NCBI RefSeq assembly: GCF_038002165.1
Contig: NZ_JBBOBR010000001.1
Location: 2,914,001 to 2,978,000, forward strand
Direction of reading: 5' to 3'
Source of the DNA: Cytobacillus sp. FSL H8-0458
Lineage (GTDB): Bacteria > Bacillota > Bacilli > Bacillales > Cytobacillaceae
Length of the DNA stretch: 64,000 nucleotides
Below the pieces are notes generated by a model, which saw nothing but the letters and a program-made list of their open reading frames with translations, was not told where the DNA came from and made no database searches. The translations under genes and the position numbers were made by a program. Each line of letters starts with the position of its first letter. The first letter of the stretch is position 1. Shown here in pieces: positions 17,180 through 26,776 of the stretch.

Positions 17180-17202
17180 TGACTAAATGAACAATTTGGT
17201 CA
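17180..17202. promoter_or_regulatory. Predicted YhgD autoregulatory operator
   Basis: TGACTAAAT-N5-ATTTGGTCA; half-sites identical to those of the site at 16540-16562 while the five central bases differ (GAACA versus TTCTC). Confidence 0.8.
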
Positions 17203-17261
17203 TTAGTACAAGAAGTAATCTATCATACTCTATTTAAAAAAGCAACCTTAAATGATGCCAA

Positions 17262-17295
17262 TTTAAAAAGCTGTCACACACGGACAGCTTTTTGC
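17262..17295 (-). terminator. Terminator of hemEHY
   Basis: AAAAAGCTGTC and GACAGCTTTTT form a stem overlapping the last codons of hemY; the minus strand continues TTTTTAAATT. Confidence 0.78.
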
Positions 17296-18713
17296 TTGTT
17301 GCTCTTCAGGTATTCTAGTGTATTTCGAACTGCCTCTTCTGCTTGATCTATGCAGTCAGGAACACCAAGACCGTCAAATGAACTTCCTGCCAGAAAAATG
17401 CCCGGCACCTTATCCTGCGCCTGTTTCTTTGCCAATCCGACGCGCTCTTTATGTCCAACGGTATACTGAGGCATTGAATCCTTCCATCTTGTTACATAAC
17501 TAAAATCAGGATTCATATTAATATTCATTGTTTTATTTAAGTCATCAAGCACAACTTTAACAATTTGATCATCTGACAGGTCCACAACTGCTTCATCACC
17601 AGCTTTGCCTACGTAACAGCGCAGAAGCACTTTTCCTTCGGGTGTAGAATGAGGCCATTTTTTATGTGTCCAGGTACAGGCAGTAATGGTGTAATCACTG
17701 TGGCGTGAAACAACAAAACCCGTTCCGTCTATATCCCTTTCAATCGCATCCTCTGGAAAAGCCAGAGCTACAGTTGCCACTGAAGTGGACGGCATTTCTT
17801 TAAACTGCTCAAAAAGTCCCCAGCCGGAGAAAATGCTGCACAAAGAATGGTGGGGAACAGCCATAACTATGGAATCTGCATTAAGGCTTTCTCCTCCATT
17901 CATTTCAACGGTATAGCTTTCGCCATTCTTAATAACCGCTTCAATGCGATGGCCTTTCAGTACAGTTCCAGGTTCAAGCTTGCTTTCGAGAGCATCGACC
18001 AGTGATTGAAGTCCTGATTTGAAAGTAAGAAACATTCCTTCTTTGCCCTTGCTGTTTCCGGCTTGTTTCGGCTGAGATCCTGCAGCCTTTTTCATTCCCA
18101 GAATTAAACTTCTATACTTCTGCTCAACCTGATAAAACTGCGGGAAGGTGGCCATAAGGCTCAATTGATCAATATCGCCTGCATATATGCCAGAGAGAAG
18201 CGGTTCAATCAAGTTATCGACAACTTCGTCACCAAGCCTTCTTCTGAAAAAGACACCCAGAGACTGATCAGTGGAAGGATTGGAACGCGGCAGCACAAAA
18301 TCTGCCGCAGCTCTTGCCTTTCCTGCAGGAGAGAATAAGCCGGTTGTAATAAAGGGAGCAATCTGTGTCGGGATGCCCATGATGGATCCGCCAGGCATTG
18401 GATACAGTCGCTGCCTTACAAGTACATAGGACTTGCCGGATGTATTTCTCACAAGTTCCTTTTCCAGGCCCGCTTCCCTGGCAAGGCGGGAAGCACTTTG
18501 CTTACGGGCCAAAAAGGAATCTGGCCCTCTTTCGATCACAAAACCGTCTCGTAGTATTGTTTGAATCTTGCCGCCAAGGCGATGTGAAGCCTCTATGAGC
18601 TTAACGTCCAGAGCCAAGCCCTTTTCTTTAGCTTCCTTCTGCAGATAGTAAGCTGCAGCAAGACCCGTAATTCCTCCTCCGGCAACAATAACTTTCTGTC
18701 TCTCTCCCTGCAC
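17274..18713 (-). CDS. hemY: Coproporphyrinogen III / protoporphyrinogen oxidase HemY (CgoX)
   Basis: 479-residue FAD-dependent oxidase. The N-terminal dinucleotide motif is VAGGGITGLAAAYYLQ, followed by RLGGKIQT and the DSFLARK stretch typical of HemY. The C-terminal FAD segment is FLAGSSFDGLGVPDCIDQAE. In Firmicutes it oxidises coproporphyrinogen III to coproporphyrin III, upstream of iron insertion. Third gene of the hemE-hemH-hemY operon, about 31 bp after hemH. Full length. Confidence 0.95.
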   Translation of the reverse strand: MQGERQKVIVAGGGITGLAAAYYLQKEAKEKGLALDVKLIEASHRLGGKIQTILRDGFVIERGPDSFLARKQSASRLAREAGLEKELVRNTSGKSYVLVRQRLYPMPGGSIMGIPTQIAPFITTGLFSPAGKARAAADFVLPRSNPSTDQSLGVFFRRRLGDEVVDNLIEPLLSGIYAGDIDQLSLMATFPQFYQVEQKYRSLILGMKKAAGSQPKQAGNSKGKEGMFLTFKSGLQSLVDALESKLEPGTVLKGHRIEAVIKNGESYTVEMNGGESLNADSIVMAVPHHSLCSIFSGWGLFEQFKEMPSTSVATVALAFPEDAIERDIDGTGFVVSRHSDYTITACTWTHKKWPHSTPEGKVLLRCYVGKAGDEAVVDLSDDQIVKVVLDDLNKTMNINMNPDFSYVTRWKDSMPQYTVGHKERVGLAKKQAQDKVPGIFLAGSSFDGLGVPDCIDQAEEAVRNTLEYLKSNKQKAVRV

Positions 18714-18744
18714 GGTAAATCGCCTTCTTTTCTAATTTTTCACT

Positions 18745-19677
18745 TTAACTATTCAGCAATTTAAATATGGCATCTGACATCGCATCAATGAACTCAGGCT
18801 GAGAATTTGGCATTTCAGGGCGGTAATAGCTTGCTCCCAGCTCATCAGTGACAACTTTGCATTCATAGTCATTATCGTACAGCACTTCAAGATGATCTGA
18901 CACAAACCCTACAGGTGTGTAAACGAATGCCTTGTAGCCTTTATTTTCATAAAGATCTCTTGTCAAATCCTGCACATCAGGCCCAAGCCATGGCTCAGGT
19001 GTGTTTCCTGCACTTTGCCAGCCGACAGCATAGTTTTTGACACCTGCCTGTTCGGCTATGAAGTCAGCGGTTTCCTGCAGCTGGTGCGGATATGGATCCC
19101 CGGATTGCAGAATCTTTTCGGGCAAACTGTGTGCAGAAACAATTAACACTGCTGAATCTTTTTCGTCAGCAGGCATTTTATCGAATGTTTCCTTTACCCG
19201 ATCAGCCCAATATTTAATAAACTTAGGCTCTTTATACCAGCTTTCAACTGACCTTATTTCAAGACCGCCAAGCTTTGCGGCCTCTTCTTTAGCTCTGCCG
19301 TTATATGATTTCACGCTGAAGGTTGAGAAATGAGGCGCAAGAACAATGCTGACAGCTTCTTCAATTCCATCCTCATGCATTTGTTTAACCGCATCTTCTA
19401 TGAATGGTTCAATATGCTTTAAGCCAATATACATTTTGAATTCATATTCATCCTGAATTTCATTTAAATGCTGTTCAAGTTTTTCAGCCTGATCTTTAGT
19501 AATTTCTGCAAGCGGTGAAATTCCGCCGATCGCTTCATACCTGCTTCTTAAATCTTCAAGCATTTCCTCAGAAGGCTTTCTTCCCCTGCGGATATGTGTA
19601 TAGTAACGCTCAATGTCTTCTTCCTTGTAGGGAGTTCCATAAGCCATTACAAGTAAACCCATTCTCTTTTTACTCAT
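18745..19677 (-). CDS. hemH: Coproporphyrin III ferrochelatase HemH (CpfC)
   Basis: 310-residue ferrochelatase with [21 protein letters not shown] at the N-terminus, the active-site region [11 protein letters not shown] carrying the metal-handling His, and the conserved [18 protein letters not shown] with the catalytic Glu. It inserts Fe(II) into coproporphyrin III. The ATG at 19677 fits GAGGTGG at 5 nt; the upstream ATG at 19686 overlaps that ribosome-binding site. Sits between hemE and hemY in the operon. Length equals the B. subtilis protein. Confidence 0.95.
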   Translation of the reverse strand: MSKKRMGLLVMAYGTPYKEEDIERYYTHIRRGRKPSEEMLEDLRSRYEAIGGISPLAEITKDQAEKLEQHLNEIQDEYEFKMYIGLKHIEPFIEDAVKQMHEDGIEEAVSIVLAPHFSTFSVKSYNGRAKEEAAKLGGLEIRSVESWYKEPKFIKYWADRVKETFDKMPADEKDSAVLIVSAHSLPEKILQSGDPYPHQLQETADFIAEQAGVKNYAVGWQSAGNTPEPWLGPDVQDLTRDLYENKGYKAFVYTPVGFVSDHLEVLYDNDYECKVVTDELGASYYRPEMPNSQPEFIDAMSDAIFKLLNS

Positions 19678-19802
19678 GTCATCCACCTCAAATTATTTCT
19701 GTCTCCAGTTTTTATTGTGCCAAAAAAACAAATCGATTACCAAAACTAATGCTCATAGCAATATGCAAGTTCAGCCTGCTATTGCTATAAGCCAGCAGGA
19801 GG

Positions 19803-20849
19803 CTATTTGCTTAATTTTGAGGCAGAGTATTCATGAATAAAAGCAGTTAATTTCTTTAATGTATCTGGATTAACCCCCGGGAAAACACCGTGTCCAAGGT
19901 TGAAAATATAACCCGGCTGAGCCATCCCCTGATCAAGAATAGCTTTTGCTTTTTCCTCGATAACCTCCCAAGGTGCAAGGAGAATGGCAGGGTCAAGATT
20001 ACCCTGAACTGTTTTGGTGATGCCTTTTGCCCTTGCTTCCTGAATCGGAAGTCTCCAATCAAGCCCCACTACATCAAGCGGCAGATCGTGCCACTCCAAT
20101 GCCAGATGGCTTGCTCCTACACCGAACATGATCAGCGGAACATTCTCTTCTTTCAAGGCAGAGAAAATGCGATTCATTACCGGCTTAATAAAATAGCGGT
20201 AATCTTCCACATTCAAGGCACCAACCCATGAATCGAAAATCTGGATGGCTTTTGCACCTGCTTTGACTTGGGACTTCACGTAGATAATAGTCATTTCCCC
20301 AAGCTTATCCATTAAAGCAAACCAGGCTTCAGGTTCTGCATACATAAATGCTTTCGTTTTGTTGTAATTCTTCGATGGCCCGCCTTCAATCATATAACTT
20401 GCAAGAGTAAACGGAGCACCTGCAAAACCGATAAGAGGAACAGTCAGCTGCTCTTGAGTAAGAAGCTTAATAGTATCCAGGACATATGGAACATCCTCTT
20501 CCGGATTAATTTCACCAAGCTTCTCTACATCTGCTTTGGAACGGATTGGATTTGATATAACAGGGCCGATTCCTGATTTAATTTCCACATCCACACCAAT
20601 GGCTGGAAGCGGTGACATAATGTCTTTATAAAGAATGGCAGCATCATTGTTATACTGCTCTACCGGCAGCCTTGTTACATAAGCACAAAGCTCAGGCTGG
20701 TGTGTAATTTCGAATAGGGAGTATTTTTCTTTAATTGCTCTATACTCCGGCTGTGAGCGGCCAGCCTGGCGCATGTACCATACAGGAACATGCTCTGTCT
20801 GTTCTCCCCTTGCTGCCTTCAGAAATGTATCATTAAATGAGTTCGTCAT
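19803..20849 (-). CDS. hemE: Uroporphyrinogen decarboxylase HemE
   Basis: 348-residue TIM-barrel enzyme. Signatures are [16 protein letters not shown] (substrate-binding Arg residues), [16 protein letters not shown] with the catalytic Asp nearby, and [17 protein letters not shown]. It removes four carboxyls from uroporphyrinogen III to give coproporphyrinogen III. First gene of hemEHY with GAAAGGTGG upstream of the ATG. Divergent from hmoB, a heme-degrading monooxygenase, which puts synthesis and turnover of heme around a single intergenic region. Confidence 0.96.
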   Translation of the reverse strand: MTNSFNDTFLKAARGEQTEHVPVWYMRQAGRSQPEYRAIKEKYSLFEITHQPELCAYVTRLPVEQYNNDAAILYKDIMSPLPAIGVDVEIKSGIGPVISNPIRSKADVEKLGEINPEEDVPYVLDTIKLLTQEQLTVPLIGFAGAPFTLASYMIEGGPSKNYNKTKAFMYAEPEAWFALMDKLGEMTIIYVKSQVKAGAKAIQIFDSWVGALNVEDYRYFIKPVMNRIFSALKEENVPLIMFGVGASHLALEWHDLPLDVVGLDWRLPIQEARAKGITKTVQGNLDPAILLAPWEVIEEKAKAILDQGMAQPGYIFNLGHGVFPGVNPDTLKKLTAFIHEYSASKLSK

Positions 20850-20984
20850 TAAATTTTATCCACCTTTCAAGACTTGTCTGCGTATTATTGTAATATATAT
20901 GTAACTAAATTAGAAATCTCGAGTATCTATCCTTTATGACTATATCCTTTTTTCTCTGTTTTTGTATAGATATGTACACCAAAT

Positions 20985-20998
20985 GTCAAAAAATTGAC
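20985..20998. promoter_or_regulatory. Inverted repeat in the hemE-hmoB divergent promoter region
   Basis: GTCAA-AAAA-TTGAC, a 5-bp arm dyad roughly midway in the 297-bp gap between the divergent starts. No regulator is recognised. The rest of the gap (20850-21146) is AT-rich and without reading frames. Confidence 0.3.
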
Positions 20999-21140
20999 GT
21001 TTTTAACTGTTTAAATAAGGGAAAATTGAAGATTGTAAGGATATCAGCACATTTTAAATATAATTTAATTAATGCAGTGCTTATAACTTAGTTTTTTTAC
21101 CACTAAAAAGAACACTATAAAACTTATCCAAGTGGAGTGA

Positions 21141-21656
<516 letters not shown>

Positions 21657-21658
21657 TA

Positions 21659-21690
21659 AGAAAAGCGGCTGAAGATAAACAGTTATCGAA
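21659..21690. repeat. Very short remnant of the dispersed repeat element
   Basis: AGAAAAGCGGCTGAAG joined almost directly to AACAGTTATCGAAGTTCAAAG. These equal the left end and the right end of the longer repeat at 48446-48730 with the interior missing. Confidence 0.6.
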
Positions 21691-21715
21691 GTTCAAAGTC
21701 ATCATTTCTTACCTT

Positions 21716-21752
21716 GTAAAAAAGGATGAGGCCTTATAGCTCATCCTTTTTT
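21716..21752. terminator. Bidirectional terminator between hmoB and liaR
   Basis: AAAAAAGGATGAG and CTCATCCTTTTTT form a 13-bp stem; it overlaps the 3' end of liaR and works for both convergent genes. Confidence 0.85.
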
Positions 21753-22388
21753 CGCCTGTTTTTTTATGATTCCATTTCGGTTGGCATACACGGCTGCTTG
21801 TGTACGGTCAGTAACGCCCAGTTTACTGAGGATATTGCTAACGTGTGTTTTGACGGTTTTGATGCCAATGAACAATTCTTCACTGATTTCCTGGTTTGTC
21901 ATCCCTTCCCCAATGCAGAGCAGGACATCAAACTCTCTTTCAGTTAAATCATCATGAGGCTTTTTTTCTTTTTCTCTGAAACGGCTTACCATTTTCCCAG
22001 CAACCTTGGATTCAATGACAGGCTCCCCCTGTGCAGCTTTCTTAATTGCATTCACAACTTCGGCAGCATTTGCCGTTTTCAGCATATAGCTGAAGGCACC
22101 CGCTTCAATGGCCGGAAAAATCTGTTCATCATCGTAAAAGCTGGTTATGATAATAACCTTGCACTCAGAATAGCTTTTTAAAATCTGCCTTGTCGCTTCA
22201 ATTCCGTTCCCATTATCCATCAGGAGATCCATCAAAACGATTTCCGGCCGTTCTTTGAGCACTAGCTTTACAGCTTCATTTCCACTGCCTGCTTCCCCAA
22301 TGACCTCTATGCCAGTTTCAGTTGCCAAATAAGAAATAATTCCCCTTCTTACCATTTCATGGTCATCCACAACTGCTACCCTGATCAT
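21741..22388 (-). CDS. liaR: Response regulator LiaR (NarL/LuxR family)
   Basis: 215 residues. The receiver domain has the acidic pair D8-D9 and phospho-acceptor D54 in IVLMDLLMDNGNGIE. The C-terminal LuxR HTH reads LTEREFDVLLCIGEGMTNQE and IGIKTVKTHVSNILSKL. It is phosphorylated by the adjacent LiaS on cell-envelope stress from lipid II-binding antibiotics. Start overlaps the end of liaS by 4 bp (ATGA), so translation is coupled. Last gene of a liaFSR operon. Confidence 0.92.
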   Translation of the reverse strand: MIRVAVVDDHEMVRRGIISYLATETGIEVIGEAGSGNEAVKLVLKERPEIVLMDLLMDNGNGIEATRQILKSYSECKVIIITSFYDDEQIFPAIEAGAFSYMLKTANAAEVVNAIKKAAQGEPVIESKVAGKMVSRFREKEKKPHDDLTEREFDVLLCIGEGMTNQEISEELFIGIKTVKTHVSNILSKLGVTDRTQAAVYANRNGIIKKQAKKG

Positions 22389-23428
22389 TTCAGCCTCCCC
22401 CCTTTTGCCGGAATTTTAATATCTATATAAGTTCCATCGTTTTCCCTGGATCGTATTTTGAATATTCCGCCAACCTCCTCACAGCGTTCCCTCATTGTCT
22501 TCAGCCCGTAAGAAGTGATTCTCTCTATATGAGGATTAAACCCTTTCCCGTTATCTGCAATAAAAAGATAGATGTAATCTTCCTCTTCCGTTAGGGTTAC
22601 TTTTATCTTTCCTGCATCCGCATGGCGGAGCACATTAGATAAAGCCTCCTGGACAATCCGGAATATATGCTCTTCCGCTGCTTTGGAAAGGTTCTCAATC
22701 TCATCAATGCTTGCATGAAATTCGATGTTTGTCTTTGCCTTTAACTCCTGTATCAGCTTAATAATACCATCACAGAGTCTGTCATTACTCAGCTGCACAG
22801 GCCTAAGATGGAGGAGAAGCGCCCTCATTTCCCCCTGGGCTTTCGCAGCGATTTCAGAGATTTCACTTAACTGCTCTCTCGCTTTATCACTATCCAAATC
22901 AAAAACTCTCAGGGCTGCTGAAGACATCATACTTAATGCGAAAAGCTGCTGGCTCACTACATCATGGAGATCCCTGGCCAGGCGCTGTCTTTCTTCCATT
23001 ACAGCTGCTGAATGGGCTGTTTGTGCCAATGCAGACTTTTCATCAGCAAGCCTCTGCATGGAAAAAACCTGCTCCTGAATATTTTCGGCCAGCTGATTCA
23101 GTTCATCTGATATTAATCCTATTTCATCTTTTTCATAAGATTCCATCCGATCAGCATACTTTCCGCTCCTTAAGGTCGAAACAAATAATAAAATATCACC
23201 GAGCCGCCCTTTTATTAAGTAGCTGCCCTTGAGCCCAAAATAGGCACCCGTAAGCAGTAATACCGTTAAAACATACAAAAACAGCCAGAAGGTGCTTGTT
23301 ATAGTCAATGGCGATTCAGAATAATAAAATAGATAGACCTGCAATCCGACAAAATAGATTAATGAACTTATAATTGCCATCATAACAAAGCTCTGCACAA
23401 ACCAATACCTGATTCCGCTTTTTTTCAT
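22385..23428 (-). CDS. liaS: Sensor histidine kinase LiaS
   Basis: 347-residue membrane kinase. Two membrane segments (about 12-35 and 48-70) enclose a very short external loop, typical of intramembrane-sensing kinases. A HAMP-like linker follows, then HisKA_3 with the phospho-His at 155 in RLARDLHDVVSQQ, and a HATPase domain (AEEHIFRIVQEALSNVLRHA, then ADNGKGFN). It responds to envelope stress relayed through LiaF and phosphorylates LiaR. Located 10 bp after liaF. Confidence 0.92.
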   Translation of the reverse strand: MKKSGIRYWFVQSFVMMAIISSLIYFVGLQVYLFYYSESPLTITSTFWLFLYVLTVLLLTGAYFGLKGSYLIKGRLGDILLFVSTLRSGKYADRMESYEKDEIGLISDELNQLAENIQEQVFSMQRLADEKSALAQTAHSAAVMEERQRLARDLHDVVSQQLFALSMMSSAALRVFDLDSDKAREQLSEISEIAAKAQGEMRALLLHLRPVQLSNDRLCDGIIKLIQELKAKTNIEFHASIDEIENLSKAAEEHIFRIVQEALSNVLRHADAGKIKVTLTEEEDYIYLFIADNGKGFNPHIERITSYGLKTMRERCEEVGGIFKIRSRENDGTYIDIKIPAKGGRLK

Positions 23429-23437
23429 CTTATACCC

Positions 23438-24262
23438 CTATACTTTATCGATCCGAATGGATCCGATTTTTACTTGTACAGCGATTTTCAGCTTTCTGGA
23501 TGCTTCATCATAACCAGGCGACTTATAATGAAGACAGCGGTTGATGTCACCTGTCTTTTGATCAAAAATGCGGATGTCTCCTATATTAATATTTGACTGG
23601 ATCATCACCGGAATGTTTTCGGGGATGATCATTTTCACATCTCCAATCCACCCTCTCACAATGACAGGCGTCTCTTTCTCCGGGATGAAAGCTTTGCTGA
23701 AATCAATAAAGTAATCACCGATCATTGTATATAAATCCATTGGCTCGAGAGACCAATTCGGCTGTTTAAAATCCACATCGCCAATTGAAAAGCCTCTTAT
23801 ATTTTTAAGCGGCTGAGGGCTTTCATATTTTGAGATATTAATAACTTTTTTCTCCGCTGCACCTTTATCTTTCCCGTAAATATCTGCCGGAAAATCCTGT
23901 TCAAAATGTATCTTTAAACGATCTTTTTTCAATAGAATATTAATGCCGATAAAAATAAGAAACAGTGGCCAGAGTTTCCAGAATTCCATAAAACTGAATT
24001 CAATTTCTCCGAGACGATCAAGGATTAATAGGAATGAAAATACGATTAGAAATAACCCGGGAAACATCCCGCTCCTGCTTTTCTTCAGTATGTATGACAG
24101 CAGATAATGACACCCTGCAGCCATTAGGATAAAGGGGTAAATTACGACAAATACCTCTTTTATTTCCAAGGAAATGACACCTATGTTCATAAGAAGAAGT
24201 AAAACTCCAACAGCTGATAAAGTTATCGCGAATATTATTTGATTAACTGACCTGTATCTCAT
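23438..24262 (-). CDS. liaF: LiaF-like cell wall-active antibiotic response protein
   Basis: 274 residues. The N-terminal third has four hydrophobic segments (about 8-28, 33-55, 60-80, 88-110); the C-terminal half is the soluble beta-rich LiaF/DUF2154-type domain (FSIGDVDFKQPNW, RGWIGDVKMIIPENIPVMI, NINIGDIRIFD). LiaF is the inhibitor that keeps LiaS off in the absence of stress. First gene of liaF-liaS-liaR. No liaI, liaH or liaG is present upstream, in contrast to B. subtilis, so the target genes of LiaR must lie elsewhere. Confidence 0.88.
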   Translation of the reverse strand: MRYRSVNQIIFAITLSAVGVLLLLMNIGVISLEIKEVFVVIYPFILMAAGCHYLLSYILKKSRSGMFPGLFLIVFSFLLILDRLGEIEFSFMEFWKLWPLFLIFIGINILLKKDRLKIHFEQDFPADIYGKDKGAAEKKVINISKYESPQPLKNIRGFSIGDVDFKQPNWSLEPMDLYTMIGDYFIDFSKAFIPEKETPVIVRGWIGDVKMIIPENIPVMIQSNINIGDIRIFDQKTGDINRCLHYKSPGYDEASRKLKIAVQVKIGSIRIDKV

Positions 24263-24513
24263 AGGCTTTCCCTTCCCTCTTTTCTCCTATTCTTGTATTC
24301 GCTAATGCAAAAACATTTTCCTCCTGTACATTCATTTTATCAGTCAGCAATTCTATTGAAACATTCCCAGGGGTATTTCAGCCTCCTCCTCCGGACGGAT
24401 TCAATTCATATCACCATTTATTTCTTTACATCATATTCTGTACTACATTCCGAATCGGGTGATTCGCCTAAACCGGCGCTTCTCTTATGGAATTTTGAAA
24501 GGGGGAAAATCAG

Positions 24514-25920
24514 GTGGGAGTTGAGCTGACAGCCATCCATTGGATATATGTGCTTTTTATTCTCTTCATCATCGGCTTCATGGTAATGAGGAGAGATACA
24601 ACGCTTGTCTGTATTGCGGGCATCTTTTTAATTGCCATTACGGCTACCGGCTCCTTAAGCGGATCAATCAGCAGTATTTTTACCAGTTTTATATTTGCGA
24701 TAACAGAACTCCTTTCCACTATACTGGTCATTTCCATTATAGTGGCCATGAGCCGGACACTGACTACAACCCGAATTAATGATGTCATGATCTCTCCTTT
24801 TACCAGATTAATCAGAACACCGGCACTTGCCTACTGGACGATCGGAATTTTGATGATGGTCATCTCCTGTTTTTTTTGGCCATCTCCTGCTGTTGCCTTA
24901 ATGGGGGCAGTCCTTCTTCCCGTAGCTATCCGGGTAGGATTACCTGCTTTGGGTGTGGCAATGGCTATGAACCTGTTCGGTCACGGAATCGCACTATCCG
25001 GAGATTATATCATCCAGGCTGCACCCAAGTTAACTGCCGACGCAGCCGGACTTCCTGTAGGCGAGGTCATATCAGCCAGTGTTCCGCTTGTTATTATTAT
25101 GGGTGCAGTCACGACTATTACCGCTTTTTATCTTATCAAGAGAGATATGAAGAGCGGCAAGCTGACTGCAGCTACTGGGCTTACTGGGGATACCCCGGCT
25201 GAACTGCAGCCTGATGCCAGTCAAAAACATCTGCTTTCACTTAAACAAAAGCGTTTTTTCGCGTTATTAATTCCAATCTTATTTGCTGCTGATGTAGCAG
25301 CCATGTTTGCCTTAGATCTTCAGGGCGGTGACGCAACGGCCTTGGTAGGCGGGACATCAATATTTATCCTCCTGATGATTACGCTCGCTGCCCATCGTAA
25401 TAAAGGTCTTGAAAAAACAACAGCCTATTTAGTTGAAGGCTTCCAGTTTGGATTCAGAGTATTTGGTCCTGTCATTCCAATTGCAGCTTTCTTTTATCTG
25501 GGGGACGCTGGATTTTCTCAAATGATAGGAGACTTTCTGCCAAAGAGCTCCCATGGAATCGTTAATGATCTTGGAGTGGGGCTTGCATCTGTTGTCCCTT
25601 TAAGCAAAGAGGTAGGCGCCATTACACTGACTGCCGTTGGAGCCATTACGGGGCTTGATGGATCCGGATTTTCCGGCATCTCACTTGCCGGCTCCATTGC
25701 AAATCTATTTGCGACAGCTATCGGAACAGGTGCTGCAACCTTAACGGCTCTCGGGCAGGTAGCTGCTATCTGGGTAGGCGGTGGTACACTGGTTCCCTGG
25801 GCCCTTATACCTGCAGCTGCAATCTGCAATGTAGATGCTTTTGAACTGGCTCGCCGGAACCTGCTTCCGGTCACAATTGGCTTAATTGTGACAACTATTG
25901 CAGCCGTGTTCCTCATTTAA
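24514..25920 (+). CDS. yhfA: YhfA-like membrane transporter
   Basis: 468-residue polytopic protein with about twelve hydrophobic segments and a soluble loop near residues 215-250. The GTG start at 24514 has GGGGG 8 nt upstream. It resembles B. subtilis YhfA, a putative transporter located near hmoB/yhgC there too; the fold looks like an ion-transporter/SLC13-type carrier with repeated GxxxG-rich halves (ALSGDYIIQAAPKLTADAAG; GSIANLFATAIGTGAATLTA). The substrate is not known and I do not assign one. Confidence 0.75.
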   Translation: MGVELTAIHWIYVLFILFIIGFMVMRRDTTLVCIAGIFLIAITATGSLSGSISSIFTSFIFAITELLSTILVISIIVAMSRTLTTTRINDVMISPFTRLIRTPALAYWTIGILMMVISCFFWPSPAVALMGAVLLPVAIRVGLPALGVAMAMNLFGHGIALSGDYIIQAAPKLTADAAGLPVGEVISASVPLVIIMGAVTTITAFYLIKRDMKSGKLTAATGLTGDTPAELQPDASQKHLLSLKQKRFFALLIPILFAADVAAMFALDLQGGDATALVGGTSIFILLMITLAAHRNKGLEKTTAYLVEGFQFGFRVFGPVIPIAAFFYLGDAGFSQMIGDFLPKSSHGIVNDLGVGLASVVPLSKEVGAITLTAVGAITGLDGSGFSGISLAGSIANLFATAIGTGAATLTALGQVAAIWVGGGTLVPWALIPAAAICNVDAFELARRNLLPVTIGLIVTTIAAVFLI

Positions 25921-25926
25921 AACAGC

Positions 25927-25956
25927 TAAGAGACTATCGGGCGATAGTCTCTTTTG
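25927..25956. terminator. Bidirectional terminator between yhfA and the PAP2 gene
   Basis: AGAGACTATC (25929-25938) and GATAGTCTCT (25943-25952) with a 4-nt loop, then TTTGCTTTT. Confidence 0.8.
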
Positions 25957-25959
25957 CTT

Positions 25960-26622
25960 TTATGCAGATTCCCGCTCATATGAATTCCTTCTGAACATTG
26001 ATTTTAATGCCACGTAAAGGGAAATTGAAATGAATACCCAAATATAGCCTGCTGCAAATCCTGCTGCGATATCAGATGGATAATGTACACCCATCACAAT
26101 CCTGCTGATCCCCATTAGAAAAATCCAAATGCCAGCTATAATGGCCGTGATCCATTTGGCTGACTCTGATTCCAGCTCGTTAATGATAAAATAGGCAATG
26201 AACGTATACAGAATCATCCCAATCATCGCGTGTCCGCTCGGAAAGCTGAGACTCGCCACATCAACAAGATGCTCCTGATCAGGGCGCGGCCTTCCAACAG
26301 CAACTTTAAGCCACTTATTTACTTCATTTCCCGCTGCTACACCAAAAACAAGAGCTGCCATCGCTTCATAATTCCTATACTTGATCCAAAGCAGCGCTAA
26401 GAAAACCAATGTAATAATCCCTACACCGATTTTACTCCCCATATTGTCCATGGCTTCAAAAAATGGATGGGTGCTTTTTGAAAATAATCCTGTAAAGAAT
26501 TTTGACAAATAACGGTCAAAATTAAGAGGTTGTCCATTAGTAACGGCAACAAGAAAATAAAGAAAAATTGATGCGGATACAGCCAGGAAAAAATAGGTCC
26601 ATTTAGATTTAAGCATTTCCAA
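25960..26622 (-). CDS. PAP2 family phosphatase (membrane)
   Basis: 220-residue membrane phosphatase with the three PAP2 motifs: KWLKVAVGRPRPDQ, then PSGHAMIG, then SRIVMGVHYPSDIAAG (catalytic His pair). Six hydrophobic segments. It removes phosphate from phosphatidic acid, phosphatidylglycerophosphate or undecaprenyl pyrophosphate at the outer membrane face; the exact lipid cannot be told. The start appears to be a TTG at 26622 about 11 nt after a G-run; an ATG lies two codons later. Convergent with yhfA and divergent from the M20 gene. Confidence 0.88.
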   Translation of the reverse strand: MEMLKSKWTYFFLAVSASIFLYFLVAVTNGQPLNFDRYLSKFFTGLFSKSTHPFFEAMDNMGSKIGVGIITLVFLALLWIKYRNYEAMAALVFGVAAGNEVNKWLKVAVGRPRPDQEHLVDVASLSFPSGHAMIGMILYTFIAYFIINELESESAKWITAIIAGIWIFLMGISRIVMGVHYPSDIAAGFAAGYIWVFISISLYVALKSMFRRNSYERESA

Positions 26623-26776
26623 TCTTACTAATACCCCCCATTTTAGTTTTAATTTATAGTATCATCTCTTCTTCACTTTTATTATGTTAAGTTTGCAGAA
26701 AAAAAAACATTTCCCCCTTTATCCTATTAAAGAATGTTATAATAATGGAAAAATTACGTCGATAGGAGAGGAAATC

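Noticed and set aside
24263..24513. Small genes liaI/liaH in the gap upstream of liaF
   Set aside because: No frame with liaI- or PspA-like features on either strand; only a weak plus-strand frame without ribosome-binding site.
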